DNA from: Bacteriovoracaceae bacterium UBA2428
Lineage (GTDB): Bacteria > Bdellovibrionota > UBA2428
NCBI GenBank assembly: GCA_002343545.1
Contig: DDRA01000097.1
Location: 11,408-26,874, forward strand
Length of the DNA stretch: 15,467 nt
Direction of reading: 5' to 3'
Below, in pieces: positions 6,389 to 14,016 of the stretch. Numbering within the stretch: position 1 is the stretch's first letter; every line of letters begins with the position of its first letter. The position numbers and the translations under genes were made by a program. A model generated the notes under the pieces. The model saw only the letters and a list, made by a program, of their open reading frames with translations, did not search any database and was not told where the DNA came from.

Positions 6389-6469
6389 CTAAGCCAACAA
6401 ATCCTCGAGCCTGGACTGCGTTAGTCAGCTACGAGGACTATCCGTTACGAGTTCGATTTGAATTCCCAT
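6389..6469 (-). pseudogene. truncated relic of the HExxH gene (N-terminal 26 codons)
   Basis: Reading down from the ATG at 6467-6469 gives MGIQIELVTDSPRS, a stop, then LTQSRLEDLLA and a stop. This aligns with the first 26 residues of the protein encoded at 2339-2881 (MGIRIELITDNPRS-R-LTRLRLEALLA), where an Arg codon CGA has become TGA. All later sequence, including the HExxH motif, is gone; the relic ends 9 nt from the CCA of repeat copy 4, almost exactly where the intact gene ends beside copy 2. Confidence 0.82.
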
Positions 6470-6502
6470 ACGACTATCAGCAAGTCTCCTCGCTATCTCT
6501 GA

Positions 6503-6817
6503 TTATGCGACTTTAAGGATGTCCTTACGTTTGAAACGGAAATCCTTGCCGTTAGGTTTGCGGAACTTGATCCCGCCCGCTTTGATTCGACGTCGCAGCG
6601 TGGATTCCGACACGCCTAGCAGCTTGCAGGCCGTCTTGAGATCGATCTCGTCGTCGCTCGCGAAGAACTCGGTCGAGTCCGTTATGTCGATGCCGAGCAC
6701 GTTGCCCTTGGCATCTAGCCGGACGATGACGCCGTTCTCGAAATAGGATTTCGCCTCGACGCCTTCTTTGAAGTCGATCGATACGTAGTCGATGCTCGCA
6801 TTGTGCACGATCTTCAT
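6503..6817 (-). CDS. DUF2283-domain antitoxin-like protein with C-terminal HTH
   Basis: The 104-residue protein joins two parts. Residues 1-50 look like a DUF2283 domain (MKIVHNASIDYVSIDFKEG, then VIVRLDAKGNVLGIDI). Residues 58-104 form an excisionase/MerR-type helix-turn-helix (LKTACKLLGVSESTLRRRIKAG, in two blocks, with a basic KDFRFKRKDI end). It overlaps the upstream DUF4258 gene by 4 nt (ATGA). DUF2283 proteins commonly accompany DUF4258 partners in toxin-antitoxin-like pairs; the DNA-binding part would give autoregulation. The role as antitoxin is inferred. Confidence 0.8.
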   Translation of the reverse strand: MKIVHNASIDYVSIDFKEGVEAKSYFENGVIVRLDAKGNVLGIDITDSTEFFASDDEIDLKTACKLLGVSESTLRRRIKAGGIKFRKPNGKDFRFKRKDILKVA

Positions 6818-7059
6818 TTTTTCACCTCGAAGTTCACGAGCACCGTTATGACCTCGCCGCTACCGTCCGCGGTTTTCTCGAGCACAACCGCCACGACCAA
6901 GTTGTCTTTCCGTTCGGGAAGCTTTTTATACAAAATGACTTTGTCCTTGGACTGCACGATACGTCCGTCCGGCTTGGCTACGATGGCCTCAACTTCGGCC
7001 ACCGAGATTCCCCGCTCCTGCATCCGTTCAACGGCATGGGGAAGAAATATCAGCTTCAC
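6814..7059 (-). CDS. DUF4258-domain protein, probable toxin
   Basis: The 81-residue protein has the DUF4258 pattern: FLPHAVERMQERGISVAEVE near the N-terminus, then VEAIVAKPDGRI, and a beta-rich end (NLVVAVVLEKT, VITVLVNFEVK). DUF4258 belongs to the RelE/BrnT-like group of small proteins often acting as RNase toxins. It starts with GTG (7057-7059) and is translationally coupled to the DUF2283 gene downstream. Upstream on the minus strand there are two TTGAC elements (about 7089-7110), possible -35 boxes without a convincing -10. Toxicity is inferred from family and context. Confidence 0.78.
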   Translation of the reverse strand: MKLIFLPHAVERMQERGISVAEVEAIVAKPDGRIVQSKDKVILYKKLPERKDNLVVAVVLEKTADGSGEVITVLVNFEVKK

Positions 7060-7130
7060 GCGACAAGTGCAGCAACCTATTCAAACCTTGTCAATATGTA
7101 GTCAATTCCACTCTTGAGCGACCTTTGACG

Positions 7131-7198
7131 GACTCCCACAAAGCGGAGGTGCGGCTGCCGAGGTCGTGTGGTCTCGGCGGCCGCATTCAATCCCCATC
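7131..7198 (+). repeat. degenerate tRNA-Thr-derived repeat, copy 5
   Basis: GACTCCCACA (7131-7140) matches the start of the upstream arm in copy 2. It is fused directly to AAGCGGAGGT, then after an interruption to AGGTCGTG and a variant of the GC-rich insertion (CGGCGGCCGCA), ending TTCAATCCCCATC (7186-7198). The acceptor strand and CCA are lost. It shares CGGAGGT with copy 2. It lies just before the AraC gene and marks the right end of the repeat-bearing region. Confidence 0.65.
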
Positions 7199-7234
7199 GG
7201 CTCTCACATCTCCGTTTCCAGGTAAACTAGCGAC

Positions 7235-8005
7235 GTGGTCGAGATCAAAACCAGTACCTATTGGAAGTTCCGCAGACTGGATCAGAACTTCGTTCACTTG
7301 CTCCGGAAGATTCGCAAGAAGGGCAAGTTCAATCTCCAAGACGCGAACGGGCCGTTCTGGATCTTCGGCCGAATGCAGCTTTTGTCGGGCTCATTCGAAT
7401 ACGTGGTCGATGAGGAGCCCCTCTCACCCAAGGGAAAAACCTGGGGCTTCTGCCTAGCGCCCTTTTCAATCACGCAAGTCCGATCGATGAATCCCCACTT
7501 GATCGGCGAAATGCTGATTTGCCCGGCCCACCTCTCCCCAGGTGATTGGGATCGCCGCAACCCCATCCTTTTCGACGTTCCGCATACGGGCAGGCCCCTG
7601 AATGTCGACGACCTGCACGCCTGGTCTGAGCAACCCCGGCACGAGAGTCAAAACATCTCGCGTTCCAGCCGACCCGATCCGCTGGCGGCTCGAATAAAGA
7701 ATCTGCTGGACCGACAATACAATCAACCCGTGGCCATCGCCGACCTGGCGCAAAAGCTTCGAATTCGGGCTCCGTCGCTCAGCCGGGCGTTCAAACGCAG
7801 CTACGGCATGAGCGCCATCGAATACCGGACTTGGCTGCGGGTCATGACGGCAGGGCAGTTGCTGCTGCGACAAAACGAAATCTCGGATGTCTTTCAAGAC
7901 GTGGGATTCGGCGACCTGAGTCGCTTCTATAAACAGTTCAAGAACATCGCCACGGTCTCGCCGGGCCGTTATTCCGTAAAAACGAAGAAGGACGATCTCG
8001 GTTAA
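7235..8005 (+). CDS. AraC-family transcriptional regulator
   Basis: A 256-residue protein whose C-terminal third (about residues 150-250) has the two helix-turn-helix motifs of AraC/XylS regulators: the first in PVAIADLAQKLRIRAPSLSRAFKRSYG (two blocks), the second in EISDVFQDVGFGDLSRFYKQ, followed by SPGRYS. The N-terminal 140 residues are a divergent sensor domain of unknown ligand. The GTG start at 7235 has no clear Shine-Dalgarno. The gene is followed 39 nt later by the HEYGH lipoprotein gene on the same strand, which may be its target (inferred). Confidence 0.88.
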   Translation: MVEIKTSTYWKFRRLDQNFVHLLRKIRKKGKFNLQDANGPFWIFGRMQLLSGSFEYVVDEEPLSPKGKTWGFCLAPFSITQVRSMNPHLIGEMLICPAHLSPGDWDRRNPILFDVPHTGRPLNVDDLHAWSEQPRHESQNISRSSRPDPLAARIKNLLDRQYNQPVAIADLAQKLRIRAPSLSRAFKRSYGMSAIEYRTWLRVMTAGQLLLRQNEISDVFQDVGFGDLSRFYKQFKNIATVSPGRYSVKTKKDDLG

Positions 8006-8044
8006 AAAACGCCAAGAATCTTCGCCTTCGTTTCATGTACAAGC

Positions 8045-9172
8045 ATGGCCATGAACCATGCACCTCTCATCCTAAGCCTGCTAAGCCTCACACTCGCCGC
8101 CGCCTGCTCGACGACTCGCGGAGGCCTAAACCTTGATTTGGGCCCCGAGATCACCCCGTCCGATGAGCAGGCCGAAGAGCTCCGAGCTTACATAGAGAAG
8201 CGCAAAGAAAAGCTACGCCAGATAGACGAAAGCATACTTTTCGTCGGCACATTGAAGGAGAACGACTCCATCGTTCCTTGGGTCGAAACGACCTCCTCGG
8301 AGTTTCGAAATCGCTCGGCTCACTGCAATTTTCTAAAACGAGTTCGTGAGCAACAAATCACGCGTCGTGATCTCGATGACCTTAGGCGACTCACTAAAGA
8401 CTTCTCGATATGCATCGCCGCCGACGTGCCGAAGGAAGACCGATCCACTTGGGCCTTCGAAATGCTGAGATTCTTTTACGAAAGAAAGTGGATCGTTCTG
8501 AACGGAAAAAGATACACCCCAATCGAACTTGCGGATCAAACCTTAAGCCTACCCGACCGGGGAGCGCCTCGGCTTCTCCCCTGGAGCGAAGGGCAAATGG
8601 ACGCGACTTATTCGACGCGCTCTGCCGCCGACGAAGCCGCCCTCAAGGCTTTTCCGCAGGCGGCCGAGTGGTTCGCCCTGCCCGCACCGAGCGACCTTAG
8701 CCATTTGCAGAACCCGACGAGACTCCCCACATCGGCAAAGGAGCTCCATTCTGCCCACGTCGGACGCTTTGCCAGCGTCTTTGTGAACGAACGAGCGATG
8801 TACTTTACCGCCAGCTTTGGTCCCGCGGACGTCCCGGGAATCATCTTGCATGAGTATGGCCACATCGTGGCCAACGAAAAGCATGCCCACATCGAAATTC
8901 ACGAAGCCTCGGAAAGCGCCACATTTGTCCGAGACCTTAACTACGACGAAGCCTGCGCCGAAACCTTTGACCGCGTCGTCACCGGACAACTCTACGGCTT
9001 GTATCCCCAGCTGGGGCTGCAATGGATCACCAAAATGGAGCTCCTTTCGCAGCTAAGGCCCCAGGATCCTCACGTCGTAGGAAACTCGATCGTACTGACC
9101 CAGTGGGATTGGAACCGCGATCCGATTCCGCAACTTCAAAAGTTACTCGAAGCAGGAAAACTGGCCAAGTAA
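8045..9172 (+). CDS. putative lipoprotein with HEYGH metallopeptidase motif
   Basis: The 375-residue protein begins with a lipoprotein signal peptide ending LTLAAAC (Cys21), so it is expected to be membrane-anchored outside the cytoplasm. A zinc-binding helix GIILHEYGHIVANE carries HExxH at residues 269-273. A downstream acidic segment (YDEACAETFDR, 300-310) may supply the third ligand as in gluzincins; this is inference. The first 250 residues are charged and helical with no recognised domain. Starts at 8045 and 8051 (both ATG) are possible; neither has a good Shine-Dalgarno. It is convergent with the hydrolase gene, 39 nt away. Confidence 0.82.
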   Translation: MAMNHAPLILSLLSLTLAAACSTTRGGLNLDLGPEITPSDEQAEELRAYIEKRKEKLRQIDESILFVGTLKENDSIVPWVETTSSEFRNRSAHCNFLKRVREQQITRRDLDDLRRLTKDFSICIAADVPKEDRSTWAFEMLRFFYERKWIVLNGKRYTPIELADQTLSLPDRGAPRLLPWSEGQMDATYSTRSAADEAALKAFPQAAEWFALPAPSDLSHLQNPTRLPTSAKELHSAHVGRFASVFVNERAMYFTASFGPADVPGIILHEYGHIVANEKHAHIEIHEASESATFVRDLNYDEACAETFDRVVTGQLYGLYPQLGLQWITKMELLSQLRPQDPHVVGNSIVLTQWDWNRDPIPQLQKLLEAGKLAK

Positions 9173-9211
9173 GTCGCTTCAACGGTCGCGGCAGAGGCCC
9201 TCGCCCCCCCC

Positions 9212-10162
9212 TCATCCGCGATTTCGCATCGTCGATTCGATCCAACGATCCAGCTCATCCACGAGACTCGTCGAGATCGCGGCGTAGACCTGCGTACGCT
9301 GCGTCTGGCGCATGTACTCCAGCGCCGCGGAGCGCGAGACCTGGGCGGTGAAGAGATGATCCAGATCATCGAGCCGGAGGAAGCGGCGTTCTCCGCCGTC
9401 CTTGGCGAACAAGTCCCGAGCAAAGTCGCCGTCCGCGTCGGGCACGATGGGATCGGCGCCGCCCGAGACAAACAGCAGCGGAGCGTCGCACTTCGTGGCC
9501 AGCTCCGCAAAGTTCATCGACAAGACTTCCTTCAGCCAAGGAAGCTGGATGCCGTCCACGACCGCCACTCCGTCCAGGTGCTGACAGGCGGGCGCCTTGC
9601 ATTCGTAGCTATCCTTCCGGACCCCCTCGATGAGTTCGCGCACGGAGCGAAGCTCGGCTTCGATGCGGGGCGCGGGAACCCCGGAAAGCTCCAGGATCTT
9701 TTGGTTTTGTTCCAGGAGGAGCTGATCAATGGGCCGCAAAGTCGACGTGATCATGCCGACGCCCCGGATTCCGCCTTCGCCCGCCGCCAAGCGAAGCGCC
9801 AACGGCCCGCCATAGCTATGACCTAAGAGATGAACCCGCGAGCGCGGGGCATGGGATTCCAGACAAGCCAAAGCCGATCGCGCGTCCGCGAGATCGGACT
9901 CGAAGGTCGCCCTCCAGAAGGAGCCGCGCTGAAGGTTCTCCCCGGAACCCCGCTTAGGATAGCGAAGCACCATGTGCCCGCGGGCGGCCAGGGCGCGGGC
10001 CAACTGATCAAAGGGCCAAGTAGCGGGCTCCGTCTCGTTCTCGATGCGGCCGGATCCTTCGAGCAGCAAAACAGCGCTTCGACTTCCCCCAACCCCGTAC
10101 AGCCGGGCGTTGAGCTCGACACCATCGAAGGCCCGAAACGAAACGGAAATCGACGCGCTCAC
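9212..10162 (-). CDS. alpha/beta hydrolase (esterase/acylhydrolase-like)
   Basis: The 316-residue protein has the alpha/beta-hydrolase order: strand VSFRAFDGVELNARLY, nucleophile elbow GHSYGG (Ser116), a helical cap (about 140-215), then acid GGADPIVP (Asp237) and histidine DLDHLF (His269). The RYPKRGSGEN segment is the common position after the oxyanion strand. The substrate is unknown; no signal peptide is seen from this start. I chose the GTG at 10160-10162 because it overlaps the stop of the upstream small lipoprotein gene (GTGA), a classic coupling. A longer reading to 10240 would add 26 residues rich in Cys and Arg that are the shadow of that gene. Confidence 0.87.
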   Translation of the reverse strand: MSASISVSFRAFDGVELNARLYGVGGSRSAVLLLEGSGRIENETEPATWPFDQLARALAARGHMVLRYPKRGSGENLQRGSFWRATFESDLADARSALACLESHAPRSRVHLLGHSYGGPLALRLAAGEGGIRGVGMITSTLRPIDQLLLEQNQKILELSGVPAPRIEAELRSVRELIEGVRKDSYECKAPACQHLDGVAVVDGIQLPWLKEVLSMNFAELATKCDAPLLFVSGGADPIVPDADGDFARDLFAKDGGERRFLRLDDLDHLFTAQVSRSAALEYMRQTQRTQVYAAISTSLVDELDRWIESTMRNRG

Positions 10163-10380
10163 CGGCGACTCAGGCAACGGTCCAGGGTGCCGCCCGAGCT
10201 CGCGTAGCAAGCCGCAAAGCCGACATCCGCACCGACGCATCTGTCGATCGTGCCGCCCGAGGCGTTATAACAAGCCGCGAAGCCACTCCCCGACGTGCTG
10301 GCCGCCGCCCTTTCCCCGCGCGGGGCCGAAGCACAGGCGACGAACAAGACGAGAAGCATCATCAACGGACTTGTTTTCAT
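10159..10380 (-). CDS. small cysteine-repeat lipoprotein/secreted protein
   Basis: The 73-residue protein has a signal segment (MKTSPLMMLLVLFVAC, Cys16 as possible lipidation site; the lipobox is imperfect because of Phe at -3). The mature part holds two near-identical units, FAACYNASGGTIDRC and FAACYASSGGTLDRC, with paired cysteines. I know no named family. It is the first gene of a pair with the alpha/beta hydrolase, overlapping it by 4 nt. ATG codons at residues 7 and 8 are alternative starts. Confidence 0.68.
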   Translation of the reverse strand: MKTSPLMMLLVLFVACASAPRGERAAASTSGSGFAACYNASGGTIDRCVGADVGFAACYASSGGTLDRCLSRR

Positions 10381-10466
10381 ACCTCAAGGATACACCGAAA
10401 ACGGAGGCGCGGGAGCCGCCCCTCGGAGCGACGCCTTCACCAACGGGTGAACGGCCCCCGGCCGAC

Positions 10467-11774
10467 TTAGTCGACGTAAGTCAGCGTCTTGAGCTTGGCG
10501 GCGCTGCCGGTGGCCACGACCGTCAGGCCGGTGCCATCCACGCCAACTTCGCCCACGACGAAGGCATTGTCGGAGAAGCGTAGTCCTTCGAAGTAAACCT
10601 TCTGGGCGCTCGCGCTGACTTGGTAGACTTCGACGTTATTGGCGCCAAGCAGGTCGGTCTCGGCGGCCGTGCCCACGTTGTACGCCAACAATCCATTCAC
10701 GCCGGAAGCCTTGACGCCCGCCAGGACGATGCGGTCGCTTCCGGCGCTGGCCCCCGTACGGATCGACGATAGACCGACGAGAGGAACCGCGGCCGGCGTG
10801 GGGTAGAGCGCAAAGAGCCCGGGCCGCAAGCCCCTGTCGTCAATACCGAAAACGCGATCGTTCGACTCGAAGAATTTCTTGTAGGAAGTTCCGTAGGTCA
10901 GAACGGTGTCCCCGTCGTAGTGGCAGTTCGTGTAACTGTTGGCACACCCAATCCAAAGGTCACCATCGAGCGTTTGCGACGCCGTCAGGTAGCGAAACAT
11001 ACCGATCTCCGACTCGTTCGTACCGAAGTAGATATTGCCGTCGGGAAAGAGCCGAACGAACCAAGCGTTCTTCTCAAAAAGAGTGGTGACCGATCCCGCC
11101 GCGCTGATCTTGCGAACCCAATCCGTGCTCGTGGCCGTCGTCCGACCGACCACGAAGACGTCGCCGGCAGGGGTCACGGCGAAGTCTTCGATGTCGATGC
11201 CGCTATTGATCAAGTCACTCACGGTCCCGTTCGCGTAACGGCGAAGCACCGTCTCCCGGCCGGAGGCATTCGCAGCCTCGACGTAGCCGAGGTAGTAAAT
11301 ACCGCCCTGCCCGTCGACCTGGACCGTATCGTTGAGGTCGGATTGGGCGGTGTCGAGCGTGCCCACGAGACTCTTGAGCGTCGAGTCGACGCATTCGAGC
11401 GAAACCTCGGCGCCGATCTTGGCGCGGGCCAAGAGACAACCGTCTCCCGTCGCCGAACTGGTAGCCAAGTCGTAACGAACGTCGAAAGCGACGAAGACCT
11501 CGTCGCCCGACTTGTAGATCTGACTGACCGTCGCGCCGCCCGACGTGAAGACGTCTTGCGCGACCCCTTGCACGAAGCGCTTGAGGTTGGAGCGGGACGA
11601 CTCGAGGTTCGCGAACGCCGCGAAGACCGAGGTTTCCGTCGCCATAACCCCGAGCACGGAGCCGCTTTCGACCTTGAGCTTCATCGGAACGCCCTGGCCG
11701 ACGTTGCCGGTATTCGTGCCACCGCATCCCGCCAACGCCATGAGAACTCCGGCCATAAGATTCCACGTTTTCAT
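10467..11774 (-). CDS. large lipoprotein, beta-propeller-like, unknown function
   Basis: The 435-residue protein starts with a lipoprotein signal peptide (MKTWNLMAGVLMALAGC, Cys17). The rest is rich in beta strand with repeated units of the kind VFVAFD, GGIYYLGYV, GDVFVVGRT, GNIYFGTN and KVYFEGLRF, the spacing of a propeller-type repeat protein read out as surface or periplasmic. No catalytic motif is seen. The ATG is preceded by a GAAGG Shine-Dalgarno and overlaps the stop of the TIGR02147 gene (ATGA). The open frame continues upstream to 12251, but that part is only the shadow of the TIGR02147 gene. Confidence 0.85.
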   Translation of the reverse strand: MKTWNLMAGVLMALAGCGGTNTGNVGQGVPMKLKVESGSVLGVMATETSVFAAFANLESSRSNLKRFVQGVAQDVFTSGGATVSQIYKSGDEVFVAFDVRYDLATSSATGDGCLLARAKIGAEVSLECVDSTLKSLVGTLDTAQSDLNDTVQVDGQGGIYYLGYVEAANASGRETVLRRYANGTVSDLINSGIDIEDFAVTPAGDVFVVGRTTATSTDWVRKISAAGSVTTLFEKNAWFVRLFPDGNIYFGTNESEIGMFRYLTASQTLDGDLWIGCANSYTNCHYDGDTVLTYGTSYKKFFESNDRVFGIDDRGLRPGLFALYPTPAAVPLVGLSSIRTGASAGSDRIVLAGVKASGVNGLLAYNVGTAAETDLLGANNVEVYQVSASAQKVYFEGLRFSDNAFVVGEVGVDGTGLTVVATGSAAKLKTLTYVD

Positions 11775-12637
11775 TGCTTCGCCTTTCTTCCTTGAGCGCT
11801 CTCGGTGAGAGGGAACATTTGAAAGTTCACCTGAACCACGTCGTGACGATGGCGATCCCGGGCTTCCAGTTCCAAGAGCTCTCGTTTCAATTCCTGAATT
11901 TTTTGCTTGGCCGTGCGCAGGCCCTCCTCGGAGAGGGTGATCGTCACCGACGAAACTTCCCGTCGATCCGGCGACACGGCGTCGATGGATTTGAGCGCCC
12001 GCTCGATCATATAGATGGTAAAGCGAGCGACGGCCGACGAGATGACTTCGCTTTCCGTCGAGACCTGCTTCTGCGTCTGATGGAATCGACCGTCCTGGTC
12101 GCGCCGAAGGAGTCCCATGGCGACGAGACTCTCGAGCGCCTCTTCGGCCTGGGCGAGACTGATCTCGCTCCCCAACGCGCGGGCGATCCATTCGGGCGAC
12201 GCCCGAAAATCGTCCAGGGCCACGAGCTCGCGCAAGACCACGTAGTACCAACGCGAGTAGTAACGGTAGGCGTCGTCATCTTCGGAGCCCAGCTGGACCT
12301 TGCTCCGCAGCCGATGGAGGACCGCGCCGTACTGGATACGCTCTTCGACCGCCTCGGATTGGTTGAAGAGGACGAGGTGATGAAAGTATTCGAACTCGAA
12401 CTTCGAAAGCCCGAGCCCCCGCGAGAACTTGCGAATGCCGGGCTCGCTGAGATTCCGCTTTCCGTCGGAGACGAGTTTCAAAAAGTTGGGCGAAGCAAAG
12501 CCTGCCAGCTGCGAGAAAACTCGGTACGAAAAGGCCGGATTTCGCCGCTTCTCGTTCAGATACCAGGCCTTCAGAAAGGCGCGGTAGTCAGTGTATTCCA
12601 AAACACTGAAATCTTTGTATTCATTTACGGCAGGCAC
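11771..12637 (-). CDS. TIGR02147-family (DUF4423) protein
   Basis: The opening FSVLEYTDYRAFLKAWYLNEK (two blocks), then FSQLAGFASPNFLKLVSDGKRNLS with a helix-turn-helix-like pattern, and the later LSEEGLRTAKQKIQELKREL are typical of this family, which I associate with Bdellovibrio-like bacteria and Fibrobacter. Its function is uncharacterised; a DNA-binding regulatory role is likely. I chose the GTG at 12635-12637 (288 residues) because the 8 residues before it fall in an AT-rich stretch that looks like promoter; the TTG at 12661 is the alternative. No Shine-Dalgarno is visible for either. It is coupled to the downstream lipoprotein gene by a 4-nt overlap. Confidence 0.87.
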   Translation of the reverse strand: MPAVNEYKDFSVLEYTDYRAFLKAWYLNEKRRNPAFSYRVFSQLAGFASPNFLKLVSDGKRNLSEPGIRKFSRGLGLSKFEFEYFHHLVLFNQSEAVEERIQYGAVLHRLRSKVQLGSEDDDAYRYYSRWYYVVLRELVALDDFRASPEWIARALGSEISLAQAEEALESLVAMGLLRRDQDGRFHQTQKQVSTESEVISSAVARFTIYMIERALKSIDAVSPDRREVSSVTITLSEEGLRTAKQKIQELKRELLELEARDRHRHDVVQVNFQMFPLTESAQGRKAKQ

Positions 12638-12762
12638 TGGAAAAAGATATATTAAATGCAAATATTTATAAATATCACGGTGTATTCTTCAGAATTCGAT
12701 CCCAAGAGGACAAGCCCCTGATTTTACTCCCCCAGAGCGGCCAACTCGAACCTTGCCCACCT
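12638..12762 (-). promoter_or_regulatory. AT-rich promoter region of the TIGR02147-lipoprotein operon
   Basis: The stretch between the TIGR02147 gene and the histidine kinase stop contains a marked AT-rich block (about 12641-12680) with several TATAAA/TTTAAT-like elements on the minus strand, in contrast to its GC-rich surroundings. A -10 here would place the transcription start close to the GTG start. No -35 can be fixed with confidence. Confidence 0.35.
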
Positions 12763-14016
12763 CTAAAACTCGTCCAAAATCGGAGCTTGCGCGATGACGA
12801 CTTCAGTTCCCCAAGGCGATGAGTCGGACTCGCGAGCGTTGCGCCACTCGATGCGGAGCCCCTGCAGCTTGGCGAAGGTTTTGGCGATGCGGATACCCAT
12901 GCCCTTCGCCTCGCCCTCCGAAGCTTCGTCGGGCTCGGCGAAGCCCGGACCCTGATCACGAAGAATCCAGCGGGTTCCCGCCTGGTCTTGCTCCGTGGAG
13001 AGACTCAGGACGCTTCCGGACGGGCTATGACGAATCGAGTTCGCGACGAGATTCGCGAGGACCTGAAAGACGAAAGCCTCGGGCACGACCCAAAGGCGAT
13101 GCTCGTCGCGACTCCCGCTCGCGTCGATTCGGATCGACCTCTCTTCGAGGCGCAAAGTCAGCCAGGGCGAGAGCCGCGCGAGCGCGCCCGGAACGTCGCA
13201 CCAAGCCCTTTCTTGCGGCAACTCGGCGTGCGAAAGCGCGTAGCTCTCGACGTTCTGGATAATCTCGCGCACGAGAAGCTGCGACTGCTCGACCTGCTCG
13301 AGAAACTCGACGTCGACGCTTCCCTTGGCTTCCTTGCGAATGCGGCGCACGAGCTGCAGGGCGAGATTCGCGGGGTCCTTGACGTCGTGGCCCAAGATCT
13401 TGAGGACGCGCAGGCGCCAAGCGCTCTCTTCGGCCAGCTTACGCTTTTCTTCCTCGACGAGCGCGACGGCGTCGCGCCAAGCGCGCGCGATCACGCGAAA
13501 CTGGTAGGTCGACAAACCGAGCACGGTAAAGTCGAAGAACTGCCGAAGCACGACGAGCGCGGGCTCGGGCATGCGCTTGTGCAGATACCACGTGTCGACG
13601 AAAGGGAAGAGCGGAAGGGTCAGCTGCACGATACACATCGCGCCGAAGATCCAGCTCAGCGGGCGATTGACCCCGGCGAACATCATCAGGACGAGCAAGA
13701 ACTGCGGGATCGCGACGAGATTGACGTGGGAAGTCGGGCCGAGAAAAGAGCAGATCCACACGAAGGCCAGGGCGTTCGAGACCTGCGAGACCGCGTTAAG
13801 GAGGGTCGGCGAAACGCGCGCGTTGCGAAACCAGTACGGAGCCCCGATGAGAAAGAGCAGGACGTTCACCGGAACGGCCGTGGCGGGATTGAATCCTTGC
13901 GGAGTGAAGTAGGCCGAGAACGCCAAGCAGACGCCGCAATACACGAGGGTGAAACGCCGGACGTGTTCCTGACGGCTCTTGAGATTCGTCGGCAGCGGAG
14001 TTTCTTCGGAGCTCAT
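12763..14016 (-). CDS. membrane sensor histidine kinase
   Basis: The 417-residue protein has about six membrane segments in residues 20-180 (for example VNVLLFLIGAPYWF, FLLVLMMFAG, WIFGAMCIVQLTLPLF), a short coiled region, then the kinase core. The H-box is ILGHDVKDPANLALQLV with His210, a variant of the usual HDLKTPL. The N-box is VLANLVANSIRH (Asn326), G1 is DQGPGF (354-359) and G2 is KGMGIRIAKTFAKLQG. No large extracytoplasmic loop is seen, so it may sense a membrane signal. I chose the ATG at 14014-14016; the longer reading to 14064 would run into the divergent regulator's upstream region. It is the probable partner of the divergent response regulator. Confidence 0.9.
   Translation of the reverse strand: MSSEETPLPTNLKSRQEHVRRFTLVYCGVCLAFSAYFTPQGFNPATAVPVNVLLFLIGAPYWFRNARVSPTLLNAVSQVSNALAFVWICSFLGPTSHVNLVAIPQFLLVLMMFAGVNRPLSWIFGAMCIVQLTLPLFPFVDTWYLHKRMPEPALVVLRQFFDFTVLGLSTYQFRVIARAWRDAVALVEEEKRKLAEESAWRLRVLKILGHDVKDPANLALQLVRRIRKEAKGSVDVEFLEQVEQSQLLVREIIQNVESYALSHAELPQERAWCDVPGALARLSPWLTLRLEERSIRIDASGSRDEHRLWVVPEAFVFQVLANLVANSIRHSPSGSVLSLSTEQDQAGTRWILRDQGPGFAEPDEASEGEAKGMGIRIAKTFAKLQGLRIEWRNARESDSSPWGTEVVIAQAPILDEF

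Noticed and set aside
1..7198. CRISPR array
   Set aside because: Repeats are few, hundreds to thousands of bases apart, and separated by genes.
9173..9211. Bidirectional terminator between the two convergent genes
   Set aside because: No stem-loop of useful length is visible in the 39-nt gap.
10436..10451. TTCACC-AACG-GGTGAA hairpin as a terminator for the large lipoprotein gene
   Set aside because: The stem has only 6 bp and no T-run follows on the minus strand; too weak to call.
10920..11795. Long open frames on the plus strand opposite the large lipoprotein and the TIGR02147 gene
   Set aside because: They are shadows of high-GC coding sequence: no Shine-Dalgarno, no family pattern and low-complexity Arg/Val/Glu-rich content.
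11775..12251. N-terminal extension of the large lipoprotein frame up to 12251
   Set aside because: It lies wholly opposite codons of the TIGR02147 gene in another frame and would bury the clear lipoprotein signal peptide inside the protein.
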